64,000 nt of DNA from Microthrixaceae bacterium (lineage in GTDB: Bacteria; Actinomycetota; Acidimicrobiia; Acidimicrobiales; Iamiaceae), in contig JADJDU010000009.1 of the NCBI GenBank assembly GCA_016702505.1, positions 1-64,000 on the forward strand. The letters are read 5' to 3'. Below are positions 1-10,908 of this stretch, one piece after another. The notes below the pieces were generated by a model. The model saw nothing but the letters and a program-made list of their open reading frames with translations, searched no databases and was not told the origin of the DNA. Numbering within the stretch: the first letter of the stretch is position 1; every line of letters starts with the position of its first letter. A program made the position numbers and the translations under genes.

Positions 1-505
1 CGGTGACGTAGATGAAGAGGGTGGTGAAGCAGTCGTGGAGATCGTCGGGTCGGAAGCCGCCCTGGCGGAGGAGGTCGATCACGCCGTCGGCGAGGCGTGA
101 TGCTTCTCGCCCGAAGCCACCGCTGCTGAGCAGCGCGAGCGCGCCTGCGCCGAGCTCGGCTCGGCGCGCGTTGAGCTGGGGGCGTTCGACGAGGGTTCGG
201 CGGGCGTCGCAGACAAGGATGAGGAGGCGTTCGTCCCACGTGCCCTGCACTGGTTCGGGGATTCGGACCTCGCTGAGGATGCGGTCGATGAGCAGCGCGT
301 CGAGCGCTGTCTTGTTGGGGACGTAGCCGTAGATCGTCATCGTCGGAACGCCGAGCTCCCGGGCAACAGCGCGCATGGAGAGCTTGGCGAACCCGTGCTC
401 CTCGATCACCCTGAACGCCGCATCGACGACGTCGGCGTCGTCGAGCACGCGCGGTCGGCCGGGGCCTCGTGGAGGTTGGTTGGTGAGGGCTTCAGGATCG
501 GGCAT
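1..505 (-). CDS. TetR-family transcriptional regulator, cut by the window edge
   Basis: The minus-strand frame opens with ATG at 505 and runs off the left edge without a stop, so only about 168 N-terminal residues are visible. Residues about 25-70 form a TetR-type helix-turn-helix: a stretch around 'VIEEHGFAKLSMRAVA' is followed by 'ELGVPTMTIYGYVPNK', the usual recognition-helix pattern. The rest is the helical ligand-binding region. It lies downstream of the P450 gene on the same strand with an 88-bp gap and so may be co-transcribed with it. TetR proteins repress by binding palindromes and are released by small hydrophobic ligands. A P450 or dehydrogenase substrate is a plausible inducer, but that is inference. 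Confidence 0.85.
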   Translation of the reverse strand, partial: MPDPEALTNQPPRGPGRPRVLDDADVVDAAFRVIEEHGFAKLSMRAVARELGVPTMTIYGYVPNKTALDALLIDRILSEVRIPEPVQGTWDERLLILVCDARRTLVERPQLNARRAELGAGALALLSSGGFGREASRLADGVIDLLRQGGFRPDDLHDCFTTLFIYVT

Positions 506-593
506 GACAGTGACCTGATCGAGAGAGGTCGGACGGCTCGGCCCTTTGGCGGTGCCGCCTGCCGCTGGCGTCGTGCCGCGTAGGCGGCGAAGG

Positions 594-1827
594 TCAGGTT
601 GCAGGTTCGAGCACGAGGGGAAGGCTGGTGAGTCGGCGGACCATGAGGCTCGGATGGTGGCGGAGCTCGGCGTCGGGATCGACGGTGATGGATCGGGTGC
701 GGCACAGGAGCTGCTCGAAGGTGACCCGGGCCTCCATGCGAGCGAGTGGCGCGCCGATGCAGAGGTGAAGGCCCCACCCGAAACCCAGGTGCTGGCGGGC
801 GTTGGCCCGATCGACGTCGATCTGGTCGCCTCCCAGGTCGTCGCTCCGGTTGGCGGCCGGCCAGGCGAGCACCAGTCGCGATCCTGCCGGCAGGGCGACA
901 CCGCCGAGGGTGGTGTCGGAGACCACCCGCCGGTAATGGCCGCGGAAGGGCGGTTCGACCCGGCAGGCCTCCTCGACGAAGGTCGGGATGAGCGACGGGT
1001 CGGCGCGCAGCCGGTCCTGGAGGTCGGGTCGCTCGGCGAGCATCCGCGCGCCGGCCCCGAGGAGGCTGGTGGTGGACTCGCCGCCGGCGGACAGGAGGAC
1101 GGCGAGGAGGCCGATCGCTTCCAGCTCGTCGATCTGTCCGTCGGCGAGGGCGCGGGCGCACAGGCCGATGATGGTCGACGTGTCGGGCTCGGCCGCTTGG
1201 CGTTGCGTGGTGAGCGCGTCGATCGCGGGGCCGAGCTCGACGAGCTTGGCTTGGAGGTCGGGGGCGTCGGCCTCGGTGACGAAGCCGCCGATGAGCTCGA
1301 CGGCGGCGTAGCCCATAGGCCCCGAGGACGGCGGCCTCCTCGTCGGCGACGCCGAGCAGGCGGGTCACCATCAGCATCGGGAGCGGCTCTGCGACCTCGC
1401 TCATCCACTCGACCCGGCCGGCCTCGAGCGCCGGTTCGAGGGCTTCGTCGAGCAGTTGGCGGTACTCGTCCTCACGAGCCTTCATAGCCCCGGTCGAGAG
1501 GATGCGGCTCAGCAGCGCCCGTTGGCGGGTGTGGGTCGGCGGATCAGCAGTCGCAAGGATCGCCGGGATGTCTTCGTCATGACCGGCCAACCCCAGAGGC
1601 GGCCGCAGCCCGACCTGGCCGTGCTCATCGCGGTACAGGAACTCGCCGGTGGTGCTGGTGAAGCGGCCGGGATCGCCCACCACCTCCTTGATCAGATCCG
1701 CACGGCAGACGACGAACGCATCGGTGCCAGCAACGCGATGGACCGGGTCCAGCTCGCGCAGCTCGGCGTAGTACGCGTGAGGGCACTCGACGATCTCGGG
1801 GTCGAACAGGCGATCCACCTCTGTCAC
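594..1827 (-). CDS. Cytochrome P450, interrupted by one frameshift
   Basis: A haem-thiolate monooxygenase of about 410 residues, read in two frames. The N-terminal part (1827 to about 1316) starts 'MTEVDRLFDPEIVECPHAYY'. The C-terminal part (1316-594) carries the I-helix motif 'AGGESTT', the K-helix ExxR ('EEACR') and the haem-binding loop 'FGWGLHLCIG' with the cysteine ligand. Removing one base from the CCC run at plus-strand 1312-1314 joins the frames exactly ('GAYGYAAVEL'), so the shift is probably a sequencing error. Soluble bacterial P450s hydroxylate small lipophilic substrates using a ferredoxin and its reductase, neither of which is encoded nearby. The gene is divergent from the alcohol dehydrogenase, which fits hydroxylation followed by oxidation. 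Substrate unknown. Confidence 0.9.
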
Positions 1828-1912
1828 GACGACCTCCTCGACCGGCGGGTAGCGAGATGCGTACAGTACACGAATATTCGGTGGGTCACTGGCCTTCGGG
1901 AGGTTCCGGTTC
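1828..1912. promoter_or_regulatory. Divergent P450/dehydrogenase promoter region with a palindrome
   Basis: This 85-bp region separates the P450 start from the dehydrogenase start. It contains the perfect 10-bp palindrome CGAATATTCG at 1871-1880, a candidate operator for the TetR protein encoded at the left edge. A GGGAGG element lies a few bases before the GTG at 1913 and acts as a likely ribosome binding site. Assigning the operator to that TetR is inference. Confidence 0.45.
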
Positions 1913-2994
1913 GTGCGTGCAGCGGTGTTGAGAAACTACGAACAGGCGCTCACGATCGAGGAGCTGACGCCACCGGGCCTCGGTCCGAGCGATGTGCGCC
2001 TGCGCATCGACGCGACCGGGGTGTGCCACAGCGACCTGTTGATCCGCCAAGGCTGTCTGCCCTATCCGCTGCCGGTGATCCTCGGCCACGAGGGTGCCGG
2101 CACCGTGATCGAGATCGGCGAGTCGGTCACCCGGGTCTCGGTCGGTGACCGGGTCCACTGTTCGTTCATCCCCGCCTGTGGCGACTGCTGGTTCTGCCTC
2201 CACGGCCGGTCAGAACTCTGCGAAGGCGGCGGCGCGGTGATGTCCGCCAGTCGAGGCCAGCGCCGCGACGGCTTCACGGGTGACCGGCATTTCGGGGCTC
2301 GGCACCTTCGCCGACGAGCTAATCACCGACCAGGCGATGGTCGTGGCGGTGCGCACCGACCTGCCCAGCGGAGAGGTCGCTGATCGGCTGCGTCACCACC
2401 GGTGTCGGCGCAGCGCTCAACACCCCTAGGTCCAGCCGGGATCGAGCGTCGCGGTGATCGGCTGCGGAGGCGTCGGCCAAGCCGTCATCCAAGGCTCTCG
2501 CATCGCCGGCGCGGCGCGGATCCTCGCCGTCGACCCGCTCGACCACAAGCGCCGCCAGGCCGAGGCGTTCGGCGCCACCGACCTGGTCGATCCCGCCGCC
2601 GGCGATCCCGTCGCACAGATCCGAGACGCAACCGCGGGGCGTGGCGCCGACTACGCCTTCGAGGTCCTCGGGCGACCCGAGACGATCAGCCAGGCCTACG
2701 CCACCATCCGAAAGGGCGGCACCGCGGTCCTCATCGGCATGACGCCATCGACGCCACCGTCACGTTCTCGGCAGTCGACCTGATGGCGAACGACAAGCGG
2801 CTCATGGGCTGCATGTACGGCTCGGCCAACGTGCGGCGCGACTTCCCCCGCTTCGTCAAGCTCGCCGAGACCGGCCGACTCGACCTGACCTCGATGGTGA
2901 CCCGACGCATCCGGCTCGACGAGGTCAACGACGCGCTCGAAGCCGTCGCCCGCGGCGACGTGATCCGCTCGGTCATCTGCCACCACTGTCATGA
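1913..2994 (+). CDS. Zinc-dependent alcohol dehydrogenase (MDR family), frameshifted
   Basis: A medium-chain dehydrogenase/reductase of about 360 residues spread over three frames. Part one (1913 to about 2240, GTG start) contains the catalytic-zinc region 'GVCHSDLL', the 'GHEGAG' motif and the structural-zinc cysteines 'CGDCWFCLHGRSELC'. Part two (from about 2450) has the Rossmann NAD-binding loop 'GCGGVGQAV'. Part three (from about 2750) is the C-terminal catalytic-domain tail ending near 'DVIRSV'. With the shifts corrected, the stop is probably the TGA at 2992-2994, overlapping the esterase ATG at 2991. It would oxidise an alcohol, perhaps the P450 product, to an aldehyde or ketone. Exact indel positions were not resolved, and sequencing error is likelier than decay. 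Confidence 0.8.
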
Positions 2995-4039
2995 GCCGAT
3001 CCCGAGTCATCCCACCAGCGACGTACGTCCGATGGGCGCTCGTCGTCGCGGCCGGCGCCGTCGGTGCCCGCCACCTCTACCGCGACGCAGCTGCGCTGCG
3101 TACGGTCGCACCCGACCTGCGCACCCCGATCATGTTCCTCCCCGTCGCCCCCGGCGGACCCCGTCACCTCAAGGCCATGCGCAGGATGAGCAACGTCGAG
3201 TTCCCCGTCGCACGCGGCGTGTCGATCGCATCGACCAACGTGCCCAGCGCCGATGGGCGCCCGATCCGGATCGTCACCTACCAACGATCCGAACGGACAC
3301 GCCCATCGGCCGCGCTGGTGTGGATCCACGGCGGCGGGACCGTCCTGGGCTCACCCGAGCAAGGCAACGCCAAGTGCAGCCACTGGGCCAACGAGATCGA
3401 CCTGCTCGTCGCGAGCGTCGACTACCGCCTCGCCCCTGAGCACCCCTTCCCCGCTGCGCTCGACGACTGCTACGGCGCGTTGTGCTGGCTGCACGACAAC
3501 GCCGACGACCTCGGCGTCGACCGCAGCCGAATCGCTGTGGGCGGCGACAGCGCCGGCGGCATGCTCGCCGCGGTCCTATGCCAGGTCGCACGACCGCGGC
3601 AGGCCCCGATCTGCTTCCAGCTCTCGAATACCCGATGCTCGACGACCGCTCGACCCCTGCGACCACCGCCCCGAACGCGATCCTTCGTGGACCCCTGCCG
3701 CCAACCGGTTCGGGTGGACGTCCTACCTCGGACACCGCCCCACCCCAAACGACGACCGCTCCCTACGCCGCGCCGGCACGCACCACCGACTTGAGCCGCC
3801 TTCCACCAGCATGGATCGGCGTCGGCGACATCGACCTGCTCCACGACGAGGCCGTCACCTACGCCGCTCGTCTCCGACGAGCCGGGGTGACCTGCGAGCT
3901 CGACGTCCTGCCCGGCCTCTTCCACGGCGCCGACAGCATCCGCCCCAAAGCACCCACCTCCCGGGCGTTTCGCAACACGATGACCGAGGCACTCCGCCAC
4001 GGCATCACGCCGCGATCCGGCTCGAAGCTCGCGGACTGA
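2991..4039 (+). CDS. Alpha/beta hydrolase, HSL-type esterase, frameshifted
   Basis: About 350 residues in at least two frames. The first frame (2991 to about 3595) has an N-terminal hydrophobic segment ('ALVVAAGAVGA'), the oxyanion-hole motif 'HGGG' and the nucleophile elbow 'GDSAGG', both diagnostic for hormone-sensitive-lipase-type esterases. The C-terminal frame ends at 4039 and carries the likely acid and base regions 'DIDLLHDEAV' and 'GLFHGAD'. The frame changes between about 3600 and 3780. The ATG overlaps the predicted stop of the dehydrogenase gene, indicating translational coupling. It probably hydrolyses an ester in the same catabolic pathway, but the substrate is not evident. Confidence 0.8.
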
Positions 4040-4140
4040 ACCCGCCGACCCGTAGGCCTCGACGCCGGCATCCGCCCTTCGGTCACACTCGCAACCATCC
4101 AACCCTTCTGGTTGGCGTCGAAGCAGTTCACGCTGACGCC

Positions 4141-5273
4141 ATGAGCTACGTCATCCAACGCCAGGACCGCTTCTACGTCGTCGCCTACGACGGCCTCGAC
4201 CCACTCACCGGCAGAGAACGTCGACGATGGCACCCCGCCGGCCACGACCGTGGCGAGGCCGAAGCCCTGGCGGCCCGACTCGCAGCCAACCGCGACGTGC
4301 CACCACCAAAGGCCGGAGCTCGATCACCGTCGGAGAGTTCCTCACCGAGACCTGGCTGCCTCGCAAGCGGCGACAGGTCCGAGCGACCACCGCCTACCGG
4401 CGCGTGGTTCGTCGACCGCTACATCAACCCGGCCCTCGGTGACATCCCGCTGCGCCGTCTCCGTCTCGACCACCTCGAGAACCTCTACGGCCAACTCGCC
4501 ACGACTGAGCGGCAGACACCACGACGGCCTCGCACCCAAGACCGTCCGCGAAGTGCACATGATCATCCGCGCTGCACTCCAACTCGCCGTGCAGCGCGAG
4601 CTCGTCGGACGCAACGTCGCCGCCGCGGCCCACCTGCGCCCGACGCGAGCCGGCAACGCCGTCGCACGTACCTGGACCGACACTGAGCTGGCCCGATTCC
4701 TCGACGCCGCCCGCCCCCACCGCCTCTACCCCGCCCTCCACCTCGCCGCCCACACCGGCATGCGCCGGCGAGATCGTCGGACTCAAGTGGTGCGACCTCG
4801 ACGCCGCGCAGCGACGCGTCGCCATCCGCCGAACCCTCCAATGCGTCGGCGGCCAACCCGTCGAGTTCGGCGTCAAGACCCGCACCAGCCGACGCAGCAT
4901 CGAACTCGACGCCGGCACCGTCGCTCTGCTGTCGACGTGGCGGCGACGACTCCAGCGCGACGGGCTCCCCGGCGGCATCGATGACTGGATGTTCTGCAAC
5001 ACCGCCGGCCGCTACCTCAACCCCCAGTCCATCAGCCAGCTCTTCGAGCGGATCGTCACCAGCGCCGAGGTCCCTCGGGTGCGGTTCCACGACCTGCGAC
5101 ACACCCACGCATCGCTGCTCATCGCATCCGGAGAAGACGTCAAGGTCGTCAGCGAACGCCTCGGCCACGCACACCCCGCCTTCACCATGCACACCTACCA
5201 GCACCTGCTGCCCGGCATGAGCGCCGCCGCGGCCGACCGCTTCGCCACCATGATCGCCACCGCCGACCGGTAG
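4141..5273 (+). pseudogene. Tyrosine recombinase (integrase) of element E1, broken in several frames
   Basis: The reading moves through at least three frames: N-terminal arm-binding part from ATG 4141 ('MSYVIQRQDRFYVVAYDGLD'), SAM-like core-binding part around 4320-4760, and an intact catalytic end at 4770-5273. The catalytic part keeps 'HDLRHTHAS' (RHR-type His/Arg) and 'LGHAHP' followed by 'TYQH' with the nucleophilic tyrosine. Its layout matches the intact integrase at 33215-34390. It lies 127 bp before the 46-bp tRNA-derived repeat, the usual position relative to an attachment site. Four or more indels in one gene could be real decay, although neighbouring genes also show likely base-calling errors. 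If truly broken, E1 cannot excise with its own enzyme. Confidence 0.8.
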
Positions 5274-5400
5274 ACGTCTACCGGCCCGCTGCTCGCGTAA
5301 CCCCAGGTCACAGACTCGACCACCGACGAGCCGGTAGACGTCGCCGGTGACGCCGGTCCGAGAATGACGAAAGCCCAGGTCGGTGACCTGGGCTTTCACA

Positions 5401-5446
5401 TGGTGGCGGGGGCAGGATTTGAACCTGCGACCTTCGGGTTATGAGC
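5401..5446 (-). other. Attachment site: 46-bp 3' fragment of a CAT-anticodon tRNA, copy 1
   Basis: These 46 bp are identical to 34480-34525. Read on the minus strand they give the 3' part of a tRNA: anticodon loop CTCATAA (CAT, tRNA-Met type, Ile2 not excluded), the variable region, a T-arm with GGTTCAAATCC, and an acceptor strand ending CCGCCACCA. The 5' half is absent, since the bases beyond 5446 do not pair as an anticodon or D stem, so this is not a functional tRNA gene. It is the duplicated core left by integration at a tRNA 3' end and marks the E1/E2 boundary. Confidence 0.85.
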
Positions 5447-5600
5447 TAAATGGTCTTGCTCTCAACCCGTACCAATGCGTACCAGATAGTGCCCTTGAGC
5501 TGGGGTTTCTCGATTCACCCTACAATCTCCATACCATCCTGTAAACCGCTGTACCGGGTGGCACAGTAGAAGAAATAGTAGAAGTCATTTACCGAAACCG
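5447..5600. repeat. Integrase arm-site region at the left end of E2
   Basis: A non-coding stretch with motifs that recur at the same offsets after the second core copy. GTACCnnTGCGTnCC begins 23 bp beyond the core (5469-5483), TACCATCC 86 bp beyond (5532-5539), and two GTAGAAG copies 12 bp apart begin at 5566 and 5578 (offsets 120 and 132). Matching positions at 34548, 34611, 34645 and 34657 show that both regions derive from related element ends. They are likely integrase arm-type binding sites. Confidence 0.6.
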
Positions 5601-5634
5601 GGGGCGCTCCGTCGCCGCCGAAGGATTCCCAACC

Positions 5635-6831
5635 CTAGGACGCGGGTCGCCGCAGCATGCCCTCACCATGGTGCCTCACCTGTTGCACTCGATGATCTTC
5701 GGGCCAAGCGAAGTTGCCACGTCGGCTCGCCGCCCGGTCGGCGATCGCAGCTCGCGAAGACGTCGCTACTTCCCCTGATGATCCGAGACGGATTCGATCG
5801 CGCCATCGGTTCCGACTCGTTCGGCTTCGTCCGGCAGCAGGGGCCAGTGCTGCGACCGCCTCGCGTCGTTCGACTCGCCTACGAGGTCGAAACTTCTGTG
5901 CGTCGTGCAAGAGTTGGGAAGCGCCAGCCAGGACGGGCAGCTCGAGAAGGGGGCCGAAGACGAGTGCGACGGCGATGAGCGGTTGATCGGGGAACGCGGT
6001 GGTGGCGATGGCGAGGGCGACCGGTGAGTTTCGGGCCATCGTCGTCATGGCGAGGGTGACCCGCTCGGGGTGAGCGAGGTCCAGGCGGGTCGCCACGATG
6101 TTGGCGACCAGGTACGCGGCCACGAAGAACGCGAGGAGCGGAACGAGAAGCCGCAGCAGCGCAGCGGGTTCGTCGGCGACGAGTTGGGCGTGGGCGGCGA
6201 AGATCGCGGTGACCGCCACTGCGAGCAGTGCGAGTCCGACCGTGCCTGATCGGTCGAGGAGCGAGTCGAGACGTTCGCTGGCCCCGGCCTTCGTCGCTGC
6301 GAACCGGGCACCCACCGCAACGGCGAGTGGGACACCGAGCACCACCGCGACACTGACGAGAAGGTCTCCGATGGGGACGTCAGCGGCGGTGCCGGTCAGC
6401 GCGACGACGAAGATCGGCAACAGCGCGAGTTGGAGGATCAGGTTCACCGGCAGCAGAGCGGCGCCGAGTGCGCCGTTGTCTCGTGCGGTCGCGATGAACA
6501 CCAGGTACCAGTCGGTGCACGGCGTGACGAGCAGCATGACCAGACCGATGCGCAGGTCCGGGTCGTTGGACAAGAACACCCAGCCAAGCGCGCCGGCCAG
6601 TAGGGGCACCCACATGAAGTTGATGATCAGACTGACCCACGCGGTGCGGGGGTGTGGGCGGATCGCGTCGGTGAACGCATCCGCGTGGACGCCGGCGAAG
6701 GTGAGGGCGAGCAGTGCGACCAGCGCCGGGACGACCAGGCGTTCGGCCTGGTCGCCGACGTCGGTGGTGAGTCCGATGATCAAGCCGATGGCGACTGCGC
6801 CCAGTACCACCGGGACCTGCCAACGGGTCAC
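5635..6831 (-). CDS. ACR3/BASS-family transporter (arsenic resistance protein-like)
   Basis: A polytopic membrane protein of 398 residues in the bile acid:sodium symporter superfamily. About ten hydrophobic segments are visible, with the signature 'VTPCTDWYLVF' in a central helix, similar to actinobacterial arsenic resistance proteins related to ACR3. The start chosen is the GTG at 6831, which overlaps the stop of the upstream CCAGP gene as GTGA. The family exports arsenite or related oxyanions by antiport. The last 70 or so residues after about 5870 are Arg-rich and unlike the family, so a frameshift there may hide a stop near 5880. It is the third gene of a MerR-controlled operon. Substrate unproven; arsenite is the best guess. 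Confidence 0.75.
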   Translation of the reverse strand: MTRWQVPVVLGAVAIGLIIGLTTDVGDQAERLVVPALVALLALTFAGVHADAFTDAIRPHPRTAWVSLIINFMWVPLLAGALGWVFLSNDPDLRIGLVMLLVTPCTDWYLVFIATARDNGALGAALLPVNLILQLALLPIFVVALTGTAADVPIGDLLVSVAVVLGVPLAVAVGARFAATKAGASERLDSLLDRSGTVGLALLAVAVTAIFAAHAQLVADEPAALLRLLVPLLAFFVAAYLVANIVATRLDLAHPERVTLAMTTMARNSPVALAIATTAFPDQPLIAVALVFGPLLELPVLAGASQLLHDAQKFRPRRRVERREAVAALAPAAGRSRTSRNRWRDRIRLGSSGEVATSSRAAIADRAASRRGNFAWPEDHRVQQVRHHGEGMLRRPAS

Positions 6832-7142
6832 CTCGTCGTCACGGTCGCACCGTCGGTTCGGCTTGGATCGGTGGTCGTGTTCGCTGGCCGCGTCGAGAGC
6901 TCGACCGGTACGACGTCCGGGGCGGCGCACGTGGTCTTCGTGGCGCGTCGGCGTCGGAACCACACCGCGGCGGGGATCGTCACGAGCAGACCAGCGAGTC
7001 CGAACATGGCGACGCTTCCCGCGGTGAGCAGCCCCGCGGCAGCCAGGAACGCGACAATCGGGCCGGCGCAGCACGCGGCGCAGGCCGCGACACCGAACCC
7101 GATGGTGCCTGCGGCGGACCTCTTGGGGGCCGGGGCGCTCAC
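6828..7142 (-). CDS. Small CCAGP-motif membrane protein
   Basis: A 104-residue protein starting at the GTG at 7142, which overlaps the MerR stop as GTGA. Two hydrophobic helices are predicted around residues 11-32 and 37-53, separated by a short turn and followed by 'WFRRRR' and a polar tail of about 45 residues with one Cys. The first helix holds 'CAACCAGP'. The double cysteine in a membrane helix recalls MerT/MerC-type mercury proteins, but overall I cannot assign it to a named family. The same CCAGP core recurs at 12963-13229 and 29614-29880, always beside a metal exporter. It may pass thiophilic metal ions to, or work with, the transporter encoded next. That role is inference. Confidence 0.7.
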   Translation of the reverse strand: MSAPAPKRSAAGTIGFGVAACAACCAGPIVAFLAAAGLLTAGSVAMFGLAGLLVTIPAAVWFRRRRATKTTCAAPDVVPVELSTRPANTTTDPSRTDGATVTTR

Positions 7143-7948
7143 GACGTTGCCCCGAACACCTGGGCCAGCAAAGCAGCGCCCTCGGGCGGCGAAGCGACCT
7201 CGAGGGTGGTACCTGCCGAGTCGACGGTGAGGGCGAACGGCAAGAACGAGCAACACTCCTGCTCAGCGGCAACCAGGCCGGCCAGCTCGACCAGCGTGTC
7301 TGAGGAGTCGAACGTGAACCGCACTCCGTCGGGCGTCTCGGCGCGTCGGGTGGCCGATTCCAGGAGGCGTCGCCAACGTGCGATCCGCTCGACCATCTGC
7401 CCGCCGTCCAACGAACACGTCGCGCCGGTGGCTATCGATGCCCCCAAAACCACCGTGGAGCTCGCCGTCGCACAGGTGGTGCTGCCGCACCCACATCCGA
7501 GGGACTCGGCGGACGATGCGGGGCTGGTGGCGCAACCACAGGTGCCATCGCAGGGCCCATCGACCGGCGCCACCGCGAGCGTCGCGGAGGTCGCCCGGAG
7601 CTGGCGGCCGAGTTCGGTGAGCTCGGCGATGCGCCGATCGACCTCGATCGCCTTCGATGACACCAGGTCTCGCAGCTGGTGTTTCACCGGGGCGCACTGA
7701 TCGGCGTCCCACGCCTCGACGAGGCCCTTGATCTCCTCCAAGGTGCATCCGAGCTCCTTGGCTCGTGCGATCAGGCGGAGTCGCTCCACGTCGCGGTCGC
7801 CATAGATTCGGTATCCCGCTGCACTTCGGGTCGCAGGGGCGAGAACACCCTCGTCCTCGTAGAACCGCAGGGTCGTTGCGGCGAAGCCCGAGAGTTCGGC
7901 TGCCTCGGCGATCAGGTACCGGCCCTGCCGGGCTTCTGTGGTGGTCAT
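7139..7948 (-). CDS. MerR-family metal-responsive regulator with Cys-rich C-terminal extension
   Basis: 269 residues. The N-terminal winged helix (residues 10-80) reads 'YLIAEAAELSGFAATTLRFY' and then 'GYRIYGDRDVERLRLI', typical of MerR proteins, followed by the dimerisation coiled coil (about 85-125) with a Cys at the start of the sensor region ('ADQCAPVKHQL'). After this come an unusual Cys cluster at about residues 133-165 ('CDGTCGC', 'GCGCGSTTC') and a further domain of about 90 residues ending 'EQECCSFLPF' and a beta-rich stretch. The extension is much longer than in MerR or CadR and may bind metal. The gene heads the operon with the CCAGP protein and the ACR3-like transporter, so it probably activates its own operon. 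Confidence 0.85.
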   Translation of the reverse strand: MTTTEARQGRYLIAEAAELSGFAATTLRFYEDEGVLAPATRSAAGYRIYGDRDVERLRLIARAKELGCTLEEIKGLVEAWDADQCAPVKHQLRDLVSSKAIEVDRRIAELTELGRQLRATSATLAVAPVDGPCDGTCGCATSPASSAESLGCGCGSTTCATASSTVVLGASIATGATCSLDGGQMVERIARWRRLLESATRRAETPDGVRFTFDSSDTLVELAGLVAAEQECCSFLPFALTVDSAGTTLEVASPPEGAALLAQVFGATS

Positions 7949-8028
7949 GAGTTCACCGTAAGGCTTCGACCCGACTCGAAGGTCAAGTGATCTTCATAGT
8001 TCTTTTCGTCGGTTTGTCGACGTGGCAG

Positions 8029-8154
8029 CTATCTCGGAAGGTCTTCAGCTCGTAGCTCGAGGTCCCGACAGCAGCAGTCTGGGTGGGTCTGGCAAGGGCG
8101 GGTGATGACGCCTCGCTCCACGAGGCATCCGCATTCAGCGCACGAGATTTCCAT
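8029..8154 (-). CDS. 41-residue Cys-rich protein
   Basis: A short frame from ATG 8154 to a stop at 8029. The 41 residues contain seven cysteines, arranged 'CAECGCL' near the N-terminus and 'CQTHPDCCC' in the middle, with one His. The spacing suggests a zinc knuckle or metallothionein-like metal binder. It lies 37 bp downstream of the DUF3703 gene on the same strand, at the end of the CmtR-like/P1B ATPase operon, so a role in buffering Cd, Pb or Zn is plausible. I do not recognise a named family. It could be chance, but the Cys density and operon position argue for a real gene. Confidence 0.55.
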   Translation of the reverse strand: MEISCAECGCLVERGVITRPCQTHPDCCCRDLELRAEDLPR

Positions 8155-8191
8155 TCGAACCTCCTGGTCCTTCGGTGGATGACCCTGGGGG

Positions 8192-8525
8192 CTAGCGCTC
8201 CAGTTGGGCCAGGTCCGGTGGCACGTCGGCAGTCTCGAAGAGACCCATGGCGGTGGTGCCGATGTTGCCTCGGGGGTATCGGCCGGCGAGTGAACCGGGA
8301 CCGGCGACGACGATGCGGACAACCTGTCCCAGCGTCTCCTTCTCGTTTCGGTCGGTGAGGGCTCGGCGGAACATGGCCAGGTGCACCCGGGTGTGAAGGA
8401 CGGCGTAGGGCTGGGACACGATGTGGGCCCGCTCGAGCTCGAGCCACGGATCTGCGGAGGCCCGAGCGGACGCGAGCTCGGTCCTGATCCAGGCGCGGAT
8501 CGCAGCGTCGGAGCGGCGGGGTCGT

Positions 8526-8539
<14 letters not shown>
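8192..8539 (-). CDS. DUF3703 family protein
   Basis: 115 residues from ATG 8539. The body matches the DUF3703 pattern: an alpha-helical start rich in Ala/Arg, 'LELERAHIVSQPYAVLHTRV' in the middle, then 'GRYPRGNIGTT' and a C-terminal 'PPDLAQLE'. The family is a small soluble protein of unknown biochemical function often found beside heavy-metal efflux genes. Its start overlaps the last 14 bases of the P1B ATPase gene, giving tight coupling. The call rests on remembered family motifs. Function remains unknown beyond likely metal association. Confidence 0.7.
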
Positions 8540-10477
<1,938 letters not shown>

Positions 10478-10478
<1 letters not shown>

Positions 10479-10825
10479 CACCGCTCACCCATCATCGGGT
10501 TGTCGCACAGTCGCACTCGCTGACCGTTCTCGGCGAGAAGCCGCTCAGACGCCCGCAACAGCTCGACGACCTCGGGCTGTGCGATGGCATAGAAGACCTG
10601 CCTGCGCTCCCCCGGCCGATCCACCACCAGCCCGCAGCCCTTCAGACACGCAAGGTGGTTCGACACGTTGGATTGCGACGTGCCCACCGCCTCAACGATC
10701 GAACGGACCGGAAGCTCACCATCGAGCAGCGCCAACAGAATCGACAACCGGGTGGGATCACTGAGCCCGTGGAAGAGCCGAGCCGCCACCTCCACCTCGG
10801 TTGTCTCGACAGCAATCATCTCCAT
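10478..10825 (-). CDS. ArsR/SmtB-family metal-sensing repressor, CmtR-like
   Basis: 115 residues from ATG 10825 (an in-frame GTG at 10843 would fall inside the predicted operator, so I prefer the ATG). The winged-helix core includes 'LSDPTRLSILLALL' and the recognition helix 'SQSNVSNHLACLKGCGL'. The cysteines of 'CLKGC' and a C-terminal 'RLCDNP' match the Cys57/Cys61/Cys102 site of mycobacterial CmtR, which senses Cd(II) and Pb(II). It is first in the operon with the P1B ATPase, DUF3703 protein and 41-residue Cys protein, and probably represses it. Divergent to it is the EamA-like gene, which may share the control region. Confidence 0.85.
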
Positions 10826-10835
10826 CTGATCATCA

Positions 10836-10849
10836 TAATCCACTGATTA
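10836..10849. promoter_or_regulatory. Inverted repeat, candidate operator of the CmtR-like repressor
   Basis: TAATC-CACT-GATTA is a perfect 5-4-5 inverted repeat directly upstream of the repressor start and between two divergent genes. ArsR-family proteins bind AT-rich imperfect palindromes of this kind. It lies in an otherwise GC-rich sequence, which makes it stand out. Confidence 0.5.
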
Positions 10850-10908
10850 CATCAGCGCATCAAGATCCTCCGACTCTGGACCGCTCGGCGAACGAGGCGA
10901 GAGACTTG

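Noticed and set aside
5401..5480. Possible complete tRNA-Met gene on the minus strand
   Set aside because: Only the 3' half is present. Bases right of 5446 do not form an anticodon, D or acceptor stem with it; the same holds at 34480-34525.
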